Assembly (NCBI GenBank): GCA_964432885.1
Contig: CAYSPG010000002.1
Span: 186,001-250,000 of the forward strand
DNA: 64,000 nucleotides
Reading direction: 5' to 3'
DNA from: CAYSPG01 sp964432885
GTDB taxonomy: Bacteria > Bacteroidota > Bacteroidia > AKYH767-A > OLB10
Part shown: piece by piece, positions 9,436 to 18,221 of the stretch
Layout: the number at the start of each line of letters is the position of its first letter
Position numbering within the stretch: position 1 is the stretch's first letter
Translations under genes and position numbers: made by a program
Notes under the pieces: model-generated
The model's input: the letters and a program-made list of their open reading frames with translations, nothing else
Databases searched by the model: none
What the model was told of the DNA's origin: nothing

Positions 9436-9835
9436 AACGAAGTATTTTTTTAGCTCTAGCTTTAAAGCCTGCACTTGCAAAAGGAAGTTGGTCTTCAATA
9501 ATTAGTTTTAACTCATCGGCAAGTTCGGGCTCGTGTTTGCAAATATTGGCAAGCACGGTCATGCTAAAAGCTTTTACTGCTACAGGCTCATTGCCTGATT
9601 GTATTAAATCAAAACAAACAGTTGCTGCCATGCCTCTTAGCTTTTCGGGTATATCAATGTACTGCAAAACTCTTACTGTATTTCTTTTTACTGCCACATG
9701 TATATCGCCCTGCAGGTTTTTAATCAGGCGCTGCAAGTAGCTTTGTGTTAACTGTGGATTTTTAATGGCGCAATAGCTCATTGCCCATGCTGCACGCGAT
9801 GCAAGAATTTTATTTTTTGAAAAAACACATTTCAT
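9434..9835 (-). CDS. HEAT-like helical repeat protein, 5' end uncertain
   Basis: From the first ATG the protein has 133 residues and is all helical, with ARM/HEAT-like periodicity (for example RAAWAMSYCAIKNPQL and AVKAFSMTVLANICKHEPEL). Function is unknown; such proteins usually serve as binding scaffolds. The frame stays open for 46 further codons upstream (to a stop at 9974-9976). Those codons encode convincing continuation (HSKKLTLKLAAYIGDDKKRF), so the real protein is probably about 175-180 residues. No ATG, GTG or TTG occurs there, so the start is either a rare codon such as ATT or has been lost. The gene diverges from tpiA. Confidence 0.7.
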   Translation of the reverse strand: MKCVFSKNKILASRAAWAMSYCAIKNPQLTQSYLQRLIKNLQGDIHVAVKRNTVRVLQYIDIPEKLRGMAATVCFDLIQSGNEPVAVKAFSMTVLANICKHEPELADELKLIIEDQLPFASAGFKARAKKILR

Positions 9836-9980
9836 CAGTTCAGCAAACCGTTTTTTATCATCGCCTATATAAGCGGCAAGCTTAAGTGTGAGTTTTTTTG
9901 AATGTTCGGCAGTGAGCTGCTGTTGTATATTTATGTGTGGTAATAAATTATTTTTGAGCGCACTAAAAATAACTTAAAAA

Positions 9981-10748
9981 ATGCGAAGAAAAATTGTAGC
10001 CGGCAACTGGAAAATGAATTGCACCTTTGACGAAGCCTGTGCACTTGCTTCAGAAATAAGCACGATGATGAAGGATGAAGTAAGAAGCAACACAGATGTA
10101 ATACTTGCTCCTCCGTTTTTATATGTAAACCCGGTAACACGATTGGTTGCCGGAACAAAAAATTTATACACCGCTGCGCAAAACTGTTCATCTCATATAT
10201 CGGGAGCTTATACGGGCGAAGTATCTGCAGCCATGATTGCATCGGTGCATGCAGCCTATGTACTTATTGGCCATAGCGAGCGCAGAAGTTATTTTAACGA
10301 GGCAGATGATGTGCTTGCCCAAAAAGTAAATCGTGCATTGGAAAATAACCTGACGGCAATTTTTTGCTGTGGCGAAACAAAAGAGCAGCGCGAATCGGGC
10401 AAACAATTTGAAACCGTTAAATCACAAATTGAGAAAGGGGTTTTTCATTTGGATAAAAACAAATTTGAAAAAATAATTATTGCTTATGAACCTGTGTGGG
10501 CCATTGGAACAGGGCTAACTGCTACACCTGAACAAGCACAGCAAATGCATGCATACATACGTGGCCTGCTTGCAGAAAAACATGGAAACGACATTGCTCA
10601 AAATACATCCATACTTTATGGCGGAAGTTGCAACGAAAAAAATGCTGAAGAACTTTTTGCATTGCCGGATGTGGATGGCGGATTGATTGGAGGTGCCTCA
10701 TTAAAGTCGAGAAGTTTTTTGACAATAGTAAAGAGCATTGGCGTTTAA
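9981..10748 (+). CDS. tpiA: Triosephosphate isomerase
   Basis: This glycolytic enzyme interconverts dihydroxyacetone phosphate and glyceraldehyde 3-phosphate in the cytosol. The 255-residue TIM barrel is complete. Visible motifs are the N-terminal GNWKMN with the substrate-binding Asn/Lys, IGHSERR with the electrophilic His, the signature AYEPVWAIGTG with catalytic Glu, and YGGSCNEKNA plus GGLIGGASL for phosphate binding. ATG start. The PagL-like gene follows 42 bp downstream on the same strand. Confidence 0.98.
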   Translation: MRRKIVAGNWKMNCTFDEACALASEISTMMKDEVRSNTDVILAPPFLYVNPVTRLVAGTKNLYTAAQNCSSHISGAYTGEVSAAMIASVHAAYVLIGHSERRSYFNEADDVLAQKVNRALENNLTAIFCCGETKEQRESGKQFETVKSQIEKGVFHLDKNKFEKIIIAYEPVWAIGTGLTATPEQAQQMHAYIRGLLAEKHGNDIAQNTSILYGGSCNEKNAEELFALPDVDGGLIGGASLKSRSFLTIVKSIGV

Positions 10749-10790
10749 AAAATAAATAACAAAGAGGCAAGAGAAAAGAGAAGGTAGAAT

Positions 10791-11951
10791 ATGCAAAGAT
10801 TTATTTTAATTGCTTTACTTTTTCATCTTCACAATTTATGTGCGCGCTCTCAATCATTAAAAAATCCAGCGTTTGTTGAATTAAGTGCCTGCACCGGCCG
10901 CATTATAAAAAACTATAAAACATTTCCCGACAGGAAACAAAGCAGCATGTACGCGCTTCGCATTGGCAGCCAGCTTAACGGCACCAAACCGTGGCATGCG
11001 TATTATGGTTTTCCACCCGCAAGTTTTCAGATGTTTTATGGTACGCTTGGCAACAAAAAAGTTTTGGGTAATGTAACCGGCTTGCTTTACGAACTTGGGT
11101 TTGAAAAAAAGTATACCGATAAGTTTTACCTGCAAGCTGTGCCTGCCTTTGGCATTGCATACTTTAACCAGCCTTATGATGAAGTAAGTAATCCTGAAAA
11201 CACGCTAATAGGATCGCACTTTACATTTTGTGCATCGCTGCAGGTAAATGCACGCTATTATTTTAATCCCTTTTGGTCGGCATCGCTTTTTTTGTCGGCT
11301 TATCATTGCAGCAATTCGCATTACAATTTGCCAAATGTGGGTATAAACATGCCATCGTATGGTGCAGGCATACGGTATCATATAAAACCTGTATCCATGT
11401 TGTTTGGAAAAAAAGATATGCAGGCAGATAAAAAAGTGCATGCCTCGTTTAGGATTGGGCTGGGATTAAACCAGCAGGGTGCCAGCACATATCCCGTAAA
11501 CGGGCCGCGTTACCCTATTTACCTGGGCGCATTGTATGCAACCAAATATTTTACACCGGTAAATAAATGGCATGTGGGTGTTGAGGGGTGGTACAACACC
11601 GGGGTGTTTGATTTTATTACGAGTCAGAATTTTTATGACGACAAGCTGCATGCACGCTCGTGGGCTGCACAATGTGTATTGGGACACGAATTTTTATTTG
11701 GCCACTTTAGCATGTTAACCAATGGTGGTGTTTACCTGTACAATCCTTTTTATAAAGAGCTGCTGCGCAGAGAAAAAATTGATGACACCAAAAACAAGTT
11801 AAAAACGTGGATAACGGCCCGCATGGGATTTCAGTACTACCTGCGCGATGCCACATTGTTTACCCGCAATAATTTGTTTGTGGGCTGCTATATAAAAACC
11901 AATTTTGGGCAAGCCGATTTTTTGGAAACGAGCCTGGGGTATTGTTTTTGA
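10791..11951 (+). CDS. PagL-like acyloxyacyl hydrolase / lipid A 3-O-deacylase family
   Basis: This is an outer-membrane barrel predicted to remove an acyl chain from lipid A. The 386-residue protein has a signal peptide (about residues 1-20, ending near CARSQS) and many amphipathic strands. The PagL signature appears as YHCSNSHYNLPNVGINM, where His and Ser of H-x-SN would be catalytic. It is longer than proteobacterial PagL (about 150-185 residues), as is common for Bacteroidota members, with an additional C-terminal barrel-like region. The final residue is aromatic (SLGYCF). Catalytic activity is inferred from family only. Confidence 0.75.
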   Translation: MQRFILIALLFHLHNLCARSQSLKNPAFVELSACTGRIIKNYKTFPDRKQSSMYALRIGSQLNGTKPWHAYYGFPPASFQMFYGTLGNKKVLGNVTGLLYELGFEKKYTDKFYLQAVPAFGIAYFNQPYDEVSNPENTLIGSHFTFCASLQVNARYYFNPFWSASLFLSAYHCSNSHYNLPNVGINMPSYGAGIRYHIKPVSMLFGKKDMQADKKVHASFRIGLGLNQQGASTYPVNGPRYPIYLGALYATKYFTPVNKWHVGVEGWYNTGVFDFITSQNFYDDKLHARSWAAQCVLGHEFLFGHFSMLTNGGVYLYNPFYKELLRREKIDDTKNKLKTWITARMGFQYYLRDATLFTRNNLFVGCYIKTNFGQADFLETSLGYCF

Positions 11952-11971
11952 AGTTTTATTCATTACCCGCC

Positions 11972-12775
11972 TTACACCCCCAGTAAATTTTTTATCTTAT
12001 CCATTTCGCTTTGCATTTTGGTAACGGTGGAGGTAAGCTTGGTGTTTTGGGTATCGTTATCGGGCAGTTCGCTGCTGATGTAGTTTATAAATTTCCACAC
12101 TTCTTTTACATCGCCCACATTTACTTCGTAAGGTTTGTAAAGGGGGTTAAGGGATTTTAGCAAAAGTTTTTTGTTGTCGCGGATGTGATTATAAACCACT
12201 TTAAACACCACACCATCATCGGCAGTAACCACAATGTAGGCGTTGCCGTCTTTTATCTCCATCCAGTTTTCGATGTATTCGGCAGTAACGTACGACTTAT
12301 CGGGAATGGGCAACATGCTGTCGCCACTAATCTGGAAGGTGCGAAATTTTTTATCAACGGATAAAAACGGAAGCTGAAAGGTGGGCAGCGTGCGGATAAA
12401 CTCAGGGTCGTGATAGCCTGCCGTGTAACCGGCTTTGGCTTTTACGGGCACCAGTTCAATGTTTTCGCGGTTACGGCTGTCAACAGTGGTGGCAAGTACG
12501 CGCAGCTTGGTGCCCCGTGCGTAGGCATCGTGACCCAGTTCAAGCTCGCGCAGTTGCAGTTCGGATAGTTTGGTCATATCAACTTTTACAAGCGTATCAA
12601 TGGAAATTTTAAAATACGTTGAAAAATTAACGAGCGCTTCAAGGGTAGGGTTTATTACCGAAGCGTTTTCATAACTGTTAAGTGTGGAGCGGCTATAGCC
12701 TAATTCACCGGCAACAACTTCTTGAGTGCGGTTTTTGCGCTTGCGCAGCATGCGGATGTTTGAACTGAAGTGCAT
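11972..12775 (-). CDS. XRE-family regulator with LexA-like S24 peptidase domain
   Basis: This is a DNA-binding repressor predicted to inactivate itself by self-cleavage. The N-terminus (residues 1-65) is a Cro/CI helix-turn-helix (NRTQEVVAGELGYSRSTLNSY). The C-terminal half is an S24 fold with a Ser-Lys dyad, Ser153 in SGDSM and Lys192 in VFKVV. A coiled C-terminal tail follows (about 245-267). The architecture resembles CI/LexA repressors, but no phage or SOS genes flank it. Four 7-bp GTTTGNN words (12786-12813) sit only 11 bp upstream of the start. Target genes are not apparent; autoregulation is plausible. Confidence 0.88.
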   Translation of the reverse strand: MHFSSNIRMLRKRKNRTQEVVAGELGYSRSTLNSYENASVINPTLEALVNFSTYFKISIDTLVKVDMTKLSELQLRELELGHDAYARGTKLRVLATTVDSRNRENIELVPVKAKAGYTAGYHDPEFIRTLPTFQLPFLSVDKKFRTFQISGDSMLPIPDKSYVTAEYIENWMEIKDGNAYIVVTADDGVVFKVVYNHIRDNKKLLLKSLNPLYKPYEVNVGDVKEVWKFINYISSELPDNDTQNTKLTSTVTKMQSEMDKIKNLLGV

Positions 12776-12785
12776 GGTAAGAGGA

Positions 12786-12816
12786 GTTTGAAGTTTGTGG
12801 TTTGTGGTTTGTGGTT
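12786..12816. repeat. Heptamer word repeat (GTTTGAA + 3x GTTTGTG)
   Basis: Four consecutive 7-bp units, GTTTGAA then GTTTGTG three times, end in a partial unit. The same GTTTGTG word is repeated four times inside valS (43148-43175). The array occupies the presumed 5' leader of the S24 regulator. Confidence 0.9.
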
Positions 12817-12921
12817 ATTTATTGATATTGGTGAGCAAATATATAAAAGATTATAATTTAACCAAATTATTGATTGTAATAATACCAATTAAAGGGTTGC
12901 GGAATAAACCCCGCCCTACTG

Positions 12922-15174
12922 CTAAAACTTAATTGCAACCTGTGCCATAAAGTGCCTGCCTGCCTGCGGATAGTAAAAGTTTTCGGTGGTTAGCTGCTGG
13001 CCTGTATAGTATCCCCATGTGTATCCGTTTGACTGGTACAAACTATTTAACAAATTATATACTGTAAAATTCAATCCTATCTCCTTCACAAATTTTGGAT
13101 GCAGGGCGTAGGTGAGTTGAAAATTGGTAACACTATAGGCGTTAAGTTTTTTTGTGTTGTTTGATGTATTGTCTAAGTATTGCGCGCTTACATATTTATT
13201 AATTAACGTGGCTTTAAAATTTTTAAGCACATCATAACTCAATTGGCCGGCAGCAATTAGCTTAGGCGAAAAGGCGATGTGGGTGTTTTTGTATTCTATT
13301 TCTTTTTGTCCGGCATAGTTGTAGTTTTCATCATACGCATCCGTAAACTGCACAAACTTTTTAATTTTATTGTTGCTAAGTGTTGCATTGCCCTGCAAGG
13401 TAAGTTTTGAAAACGGCTTGCATGATGCTTCTACCTCCCACCCTTCGCGGTAGCTGCTATTTACATTGGTGCGTGTATAATTGCCCACATCGTTTACCCG
13501 GCCTGTAAGCACAAGCTGGTTTTTATATATCATTAAGTAGTAATTAAATGCTACCGAAAATTTTTTGCGCAAAAGCTTATATCCGCACTCAAGGTCGGTA
13601 AGATTTTCGGATTTTGGGCGGCTGGCTGGTGATGAGTCAGTAAAATCATCGCGCGAAGGCTCTTTATTACCTATACCTACCGAAATATATCCGGTACCAT
13701 ATTTATGATTAACCGATACGCCTGTCTTGGGATTAATAAAAACATAGTTTACCGTTTGCGGTACATTGTTAAGCAACTCATCAAATCCGGTAAAATTATA
13801 TCCAACATTGCGCAACTGCACATCAACAAAAGCATTTATTTTATTTTTTATTTCAAAATTTGTTTTCAAAAAAATATTAAAATCGGTTTTTAATCCATTG
13901 TTTAAATAGTACTTATCGTTGGGCAAACCGGCTGCGGCATACTGCTGCCATATAAACTGGGTGTAATGGTCGCCATCATACTGATTCCATGCACCACCAA
14001 TTACAGATTCAATATTTTTTTTGTTGGTGTATTGCACCGAATAGGTGGCTCCATAAAAATCGTTATCAAGCCATTTTCTTCGCACCAGGTTGGTTTTATC
14101 AATGGTATCGGCACCTACTATAATTGCATTCCAGCCAAATATTTCAAACGGTTGATTTTTTTTAAACTCTTCGTAATATCCTTTGCCTTTGGTGTAATGC
14201 AGCGCTGCATTAAAAGTAAATGCATTGCTAAGCAAATGCGAAAAGTGAAGTTGGTAATAATCCTGCTGGTAGTTGTCAACCTGGTTTTTATAGGTATAAA
14301 AATTATAGGTGCGGCCGGCATTAAGCAGGTTTGTGGCATCCTCATCATCAAGCCCGTTGCGGTAAATGTAATTTTGCATCTCAACATCATCGTTATTTAT
14401 TCTTGCCTCTGGTGTACCGTACCACGCCTGGTAAGTAATTTCTTTTCCTGAAAATACATTAAGTTTAACAAGTGTTTTTTTTCCATAGTAACCGCCCGAA
14501 ACAAAAAACGATTTTAAATCAGCGGTTGCCCTGTCAATATATCCATCCGAATTTATTTTAGACAGGCGTGCATCAACAGCAAAATTATTTGCCAGCAAAC
14601 CGGTGCCTGCTTTTACAGTAGCTTTACAGGTATTAAAAGTTCCGTACGAAAAGTTTGTTTCGGCATACGCTTGTTCCGAAAGTTTATTGGTTAAAATATT
14701 TATGCTTCCGCCAAATGCACCAGCCCCATTGGTTGATGTACCCACTCCACGCTGTACCTGCATATCTTCAATGGATGAAGCCAAATCAGGCAGGTCAACC
14801 CAATACATGCCTTGCGATTCGGCATCGTTTACCGGAATTCCGTTTATGGTTACATTGATGCGCGTGGCATCGCTTCCGCGCAGGCGAATACCTGTATATC
14901 CCACACCGGCACCGGCATCACTGGTGGTAACTACCGATGGAAGCAGTTCAAGTATGGATGGAATATCTTTAGCCAGATTATTTTTTTCGATATCGGAAGC
15001 GGTAACCGTGCTAAACGGTGTGGCTGATTTTTGTTTTGCCCGTGTAGCCGAAATAATTACTTCATCGGCAATGTAATTTTTTGCGGGGCGCAGATTGGAT
15101 GAATCGATTTGCGCATAAAGCGTGTTGGCAGCAAAGCACAACAGGGTTGCTGCAATTTTTGATGTGTTAAGCAT
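12922..15174 (-). CDS. TonB-dependent receptor under TPP riboswitch control (probable thiamine/precursor uptake)
   Basis: This outer-membrane active transporter has 750 residues. A signal peptide (ends near NTLYAQ) is followed by a plug domain with a TonB-box-like region (DEVIISATR, about 37-45), the segment GIRLRGSDATRINVTINGIPVNDAESQ within the plug, and a 22-strand barrel ending in AQVAIKF. No N-terminal carboxypeptidase-like extension is present, so it is not SusC-like. A TPP riboswitch lies about 65 bp upstream of the ATG, which points to thiamine, its phosphates or a precursor as the substrate. That function is inferred from the riboswitch rather than from the receptor sequence. Confidence 0.9.
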   Translation of the reverse strand: MLNTSKIAATLLCFAANTLYAQIDSSNLRPAKNYIADEVIISATRAKQKSATPFSTVTASDIEKNNLAKDIPSILELLPSVVTTSDAGAGVGYTGIRLRGSDATRINVTINGIPVNDAESQGMYWVDLPDLASSIEDMQVQRGVGTSTNGAGAFGGSINILTNKLSEQAYAETNFSYGTFNTCKATVKAGTGLLANNFAVDARLSKINSDGYIDRATADLKSFFVSGGYYGKKTLVKLNVFSGKEITYQAWYGTPEARINNDDVEMQNYIYRNGLDDEDATNLLNAGRTYNFYTYKNQVDNYQQDYYQLHFSHLLSNAFTFNAALHYTKGKGYYEEFKKNQPFEIFGWNAIIVGADTIDKTNLVRRKWLDNDFYGATYSVQYTNKKNIESVIGGAWNQYDGDHYTQFIWQQYAAAGLPNDKYYLNNGLKTDFNIFLKTNFEIKNKINAFVDVQLRNVGYNFTGFDELLNNVPQTVNYVFINPKTGVSVNHKYGTGYISVGIGNKEPSRDDFTDSSPASRPKSENLTDLECGYKLLRKKFSVAFNYYLMIYKNQLVLTGRVNDVGNYTRTNVNSSYREGWEVEASCKPFSKLTLQGNATLSNNKIKKFVQFTDAYDENYNYAGQKEIEYKNTHIAFSPKLIAAGQLSYDVLKNFKATLINKYVSAQYLDNTSNNTKKLNAYSVTNFQLTYALHPKFVKEIGLNFTVYNLLNSLYQSNGYTWGYYTGQQLTTENFYYPQAGRHFMAQVAIKF

Positions 15175-15235
15175 TTGTGTAATTCATTTAAGGTTAAACA
15201 ATATGCAACCCGGGATTGGCAGCATGGTAAAAATG

Positions 15236-15326
15236 GTTTACCTCTTTCCCTACGCAGGCATTATCCTGGTCAGGTGATGGGTTTAATCTCAGCAAATCAA
15301 CAGTAAGTTAATAAGCACCCCGTGAA
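15236..15326 (-). promoter_or_regulatory. TPP riboswitch (THI element)
   Basis: Read on the minus strand, the element shows the conserved THI-box segments in order. These are ACGGGGTGC at the 5' side, GCTGAGATTAAACCC, then ACCTGACCAGGATAATGCC, and GCGTAGGGAA at the 3' side. These are the pyrimidine-sensing J3-2 (CUGAGA) and pyrophosphate-sensing P4-P5 parts of the aptamer. It precedes the TonB receptor gene, whose expression should fall when thiamine pyrophosphate is plentiful. No strong intrinsic terminator is visible between aptamer and ATG, so control may act on translation. Confidence 0.95.
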
Positions 15327-15347
15327 AACTGTGGCTAAAATAACTTT

Positions 15348-16388
15348 TTATTCAAATGGCTTATTGATTAAAACTTTTTGGCTATGCACAAACAACTTTA
15401 AGTTACCGGCACACTTACCTGTTAAGGTTGTCTCAAAAACAGTTTGTTTTTTACGATAGTTGCTATAGGATAAAAAGTACGTATTGTTTGGCAATGGGTC
15501 TGAAAAAAAATTCCACTCGTACTTTTTTTTGTTGTGCAAGGGCAGGTTTTTTACTCCTGCAAGCAGCGATGCTATTTTATTATACTTGGCAGCATATTTT
15601 TGCTGTAGCGAAAGTTTTGTTTTCGTTAGTTGCTTATAAAGTTCTATCAACGTATCCATTGAACTTAACATGTAATTGCCAAAAATTTCTTCGTCTTCTC
15701 TTTGTTTTAAATAGTTATTAATTTTTGAACTATCCGATTTAAACTTTAGTTGTAAAAATTTTTCGGCTCCTTTTTCGCCAACAAAAGTGGCCAGGTTTTC
15801 GTTGTACTCAACATTTCCCTTTACATATATAGTAGCATGGGTAAGTTCATGAATAATCAGTTCGGCCAGTGCGCCTTCGCTTTTGCGAAGCATACGCGAA
15901 AGAACGGGATCGCGAAACCAACCCAGCGTACTCCATCCTCCAACGGTTGAGAGGTCGGTATCAAAATTTTGTTTATCAAAAATTTTTTTTTCTGTTTCGC
16001 CCTTTTGCTTATCAAAAAAACCTTTGTACGAAAGATTGCCCAAAAAAGGATAGTGCCATTCATACGATTTCATTTTAAATGGAGGCGCAGCCGTAAGCAC
16101 CCACAGCACAGGCTTGCCTTTTTGGTCATAGTAGGTTGAGTAGTTTTTTGTTGGCTTAAGCCCGATGGAATCAACAGCAAATTTTTTTATTTCCTGTATC
16201 AGCAATAACTTTTGTTTGATGGAATCAGGCACTGTGCTATCTGCTAAAACATCTTCTACTTCACGTGCATTAAATACAATATGTAATTGGCCCCTCAACT
16301 GCTCAACACCATACCTTATTAATTTAAAGTTGAAAATAAAAAGGGAAAGAAAAACTAAGGTTATTCCAAGAAAAATTTTTCTTTTCAT
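15348..16388 (-). CDS. Putative aminopeptidase (PF10023-type zinc protease)
   Basis: This 346-residue protein has an N-terminal membrane anchor or uncleaved signal (residues 4-24, hydrophobic). The central zinc-binding motif HELTHATIYVKGNVEYNENLA supplies two His and a downstream Glu in gluzincin order. Downstream is FVGEKGAE, also family-conserved. The predicted activity is a periplasmic metallopeptidase of the 'putative aminopeptidase' family, whose substrate is unknown. ATG start. It lies between the TPP riboswitch/TonB receptor and a sodium symporter, all on the minus strand. The 10-bp gap to the symporter stop suggests co-transcription. Confidence 0.82.
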   Translation of the reverse strand: MKRKIFLGITLVFLSLFIFNFKLIRYGVEQLRGQLHIVFNAREVEDVLADSTVPDSIKQKLLLIQEIKKFAVDSIGLKPTKNYSTYYDQKGKPVLWVLTAAPPFKMKSYEWHYPFLGNLSYKGFFDKQKGETEKKIFDKQNFDTDLSTVGGWSTLGWFRDPVLSRMLRKSEGALAELIIHELTHATIYVKGNVEYNENLATFVGEKGAEKFLQLKFKSDSSKINNYLKQREDEEIFGNYMLSSMDTLIELYKQLTKTKLSLQQKYAAKYNKIASLLAGVKNLPLHNKKKYEWNFFSDPLPNNTYFLSYSNYRKKQTVFETTLTGKCAGNLKLFVHSQKVLINKPFE

Positions 16389-16398
16389 TTTGACTTAC

Positions 16399-17856
16399 TC
16401 ACACGGTGCTATTATTTTTTTTTAGCAAAAGCAATCCAACAAAAGTTATTGAACCATTTACAATCAACAGTTCGTTGCCAAACATATAACCACCAAACCA
16501 TTCTTTGCTGTTCATATCAAGGATGTAACAAATTATGGGAGATAAAATTCCAACAATAGGAACTGCTTTATCAAACACGCTGTTTTTTGTAAGTATTCCA
16601 TAAGCAAACAACCCAAGCAGCGGGCCGTAGGTGTAATTTGCTGCGCGAAATATTTGGCGGATAACAGCCTGATCATTTATCGCATGAAAAATTACAATGA
16701 CCAACAGAAGCACAACAGCAAAACATATATGCACAATTTTTCGGATGCGTGTTTTTTGTTCTTCGGTATATTTTTTTTCTTCAAAGCCCAAAAAGTCAAT
16801 GCACATGCTGGCAGTAAGCGCTGTGAGCGCGCCATCGGCACTTGGATATGCGGCAGAAATTAATCCGATGATAAAACAAATGGCAGAAAAAGTTCCGAGA
16901 TAGTTAAGTGCTATGGTTGGAAACAAATCATCGGTGGTGCGTGTAGGTATTTCAATTCCTTTGGCTGCTATGTATTGATACAGCAAAGCGCCCAGGCACA
17001 AAAAAATTAAATTCACTACAACTAATATAGCAGTAAACGTCATCATGTTTTTTTGTGCTTCGCCCACATTACGGCAGCTTATATTTTTTTGCATCATCTC
17101 TTGATCCAACCCTGTCATGGCAATGGCAATAAACATTCCGCCAAAAAAGTGTTTTGGAAAAAATGTTTTTGATTGCCAGTCCCACACAAATACATCGGAT
17201 AAACTGCTTCCGGTTATGGATGAAACAACTCCTCCAAAATCTAAATTCAAATCTTTTGCAATAAGGAAAACAGAAATCACCAAAGACAAAAGCATAAAGG
17301 TAGTTTGCAGCGAGTCGGTCCACACAATGGTTTTTACACCACCTTTAAATGTGTACGCAAGTATCAGCAACACAAACAAACTTACGGTTAACCAAAATGG
17401 TGAGCCCAAATCATTAAACACAAAAAGTTGTAATACATAAATCACAATGTACATGCGGAATGCCGCACCAATTACCCGTGACAAAATAAAAAAGAAAGCC
17501 CCTGTTTTGTACGAATAAGTGCCTAACCGTTTTTTTAGAAATGTATAAATAGAAGTTAAGTTCATGCGGTAATACAATGGCAAAAGCACATAAGCAATAA
17601 CAATATAGCCAAGCAAATACCCAAGCACCATTTGGAAATAGGAGAAGTTTGCTTTGCCAACATCGCCCGGCACGCTCATAAAAGTAACACCGCTTAGCGA
17701 AGCACCTATCATACCATACGCAACAATATACCAGCGCGATGAACGGTTGCCAACAAAATAACTTTGATTATCGGCATTGCGAGATGTGTACCATGTTACT
17801 GTAAACAGTAAAATGGTGTAAAGAATTACAACGGTTAAAATAAGTGTGGAGGTCAT
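16399..17856 (-). CDS. Sodium:solute symporter (SSS family)
   Basis: This inner-membrane transporter has 485 residues and about 13 predicted membrane helices spread over its length. SSS-family features include the early segment GASLSGVTFMSVPG, the TM core with AFRMYIVIYVLQLF, TGLDQEMMQKNISCRN, and SAAYPSADGALTALTAS with small polar residues of the sodium site. The substrate cannot be assigned from the sequence. ATG start. Immediately upstream (17865-17892) is an ATTGNAN heptamer array, and the divergent DUF433 gene begins 134 bp away. Confidence 0.93.
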   Translation of the reverse strand: MTSTLILTVVILYTILLFTVTWYTSRNADNQSYFVGNRSSRWYIVAYGMIGASLSGVTFMSVPGDVGKANFSYFQMVLGYLLGYIVIAYVLLPLYYRMNLTSIYTFLKKRLGTYSYKTGAFFFILSRVIGAAFRMYIVIYVLQLFVFNDLGSPFWLTVSLFVLLILAYTFKGGVKTIVWTDSLQTTFMLLSLVISVFLIAKDLNLDFGGVVSSITGSSLSDVFVWDWQSKTFFPKHFFGGMFIAIAMTGLDQEMMQKNISCRNVGEAQKNMMTFTAILVVVNLIFLCLGALLYQYIAAKGIEIPTRTTDDLFPTIALNYLGTFSAICFIIGLISAAYPSADGALTALTASMCIDFLGFEEKKYTEEQKTRIRKIVHICFAVVLLLVIVIFHAINDQAVIRQIFRAANYTYGPLLGLFAYGILTKNSVFDKAVPIVGILSPIICYILDMNSKEWFGGYMFGNELLIVNGSITFVGLLLLKKNNSTV

Positions 17857-17864
17857 TATTGCAG

Positions 17865-17892
17865 ATTGAAAATTGTAGATTGAAAATTGAAA
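17865..17892. repeat. Heptamer word repeat (ATTGAAA / ATTGTAG x4)
   Basis: Four 7-bp units in perfect phase: ATTGAAA, ATTGTAG, ATTGAAA, ATTGAAA. It lies in the intergenic space between the divergent symporter and DUF433 genes, 8 bp from the symporter start codon. Confidence 0.85.
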
Positions 17893-17969
17893 CGCACTTT
17901 AATTGATTGAACAAGATTAAAAAATATGTTTTGAGGTAAAGGGCAGCAAAAAGTTAGTTTTAAACATCG

Positions 17970-17977
17970 TATCTTTG
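17970..17977 (+). promoter_or_regulatory. Candidate Bacteroidota -7 box for the DUF433/DUF5615/recR unit
   Basis: TATCTTTG matches the Bacteroidota -7 consensus TANNTTTG and ends 13 bp before the DUF433 ATG, so the transcript leader would be very short. A clear TTTG -33 element at the right spacing was not seen. Confidence 0.4.
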
Positions 17978-17990
17978 AATAAAAAAATAA

Positions 17991-18221
17991 ATGCATTACA
18001 AAGCTGTAAATATTGACCCTGAAATTATGGGAGGCACACCGGTGTTTGTCGGCACTCGTGTTCCCATCCAAAATTTGTTTGATTACATTGAAGGTGGTGA
18101 GACATTAGAAGAGTTTCTTGATGATTTTCCGTCTGTAACAAAAGTGCAGGCTATAGAGGTTTTAGAAATGGCAAAAAAAACTATTACTTCAGAAAAGGTT
18201 TTGAATGAAAATTTTACTTGA
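17991..18221 (+). CDS. DUF433 antitoxin-like protein (module 1)
   Basis: This 76-residue protein is of the DUF433 family, a small winged/HTH-like antitoxin fold paired with DUF5615 PIN-like toxins. It shows the family signature IDPEIMGGTPVFVGTRVP and a second helix block (TLEEFLDDFPSVTKVQAIEVLE) that would contact DNA. ATG start close behind a TATCTTTG box. Its 3' end overlaps the toxin start by 17 bp, which indicates one transcript and coupled translation. Predicted role: neutralise the partner and repress the operon. This is inferred from family pairing. Confidence 0.88.
   Translation: MHYKAVNIDPEIMGGTPVFVGTRVPIQNLFDYIEGGETLEEFLDDFPSVTKVQAIEVLEMAKKTITSEKVLNENFT

Noticed and set aside
11972..12775. 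CI-like S24 repressor as evidence of a prophage
   Set aside because: Neighbours are metabolic and membrane genes; no integrase, capsid, terminase or lysis genes are present.
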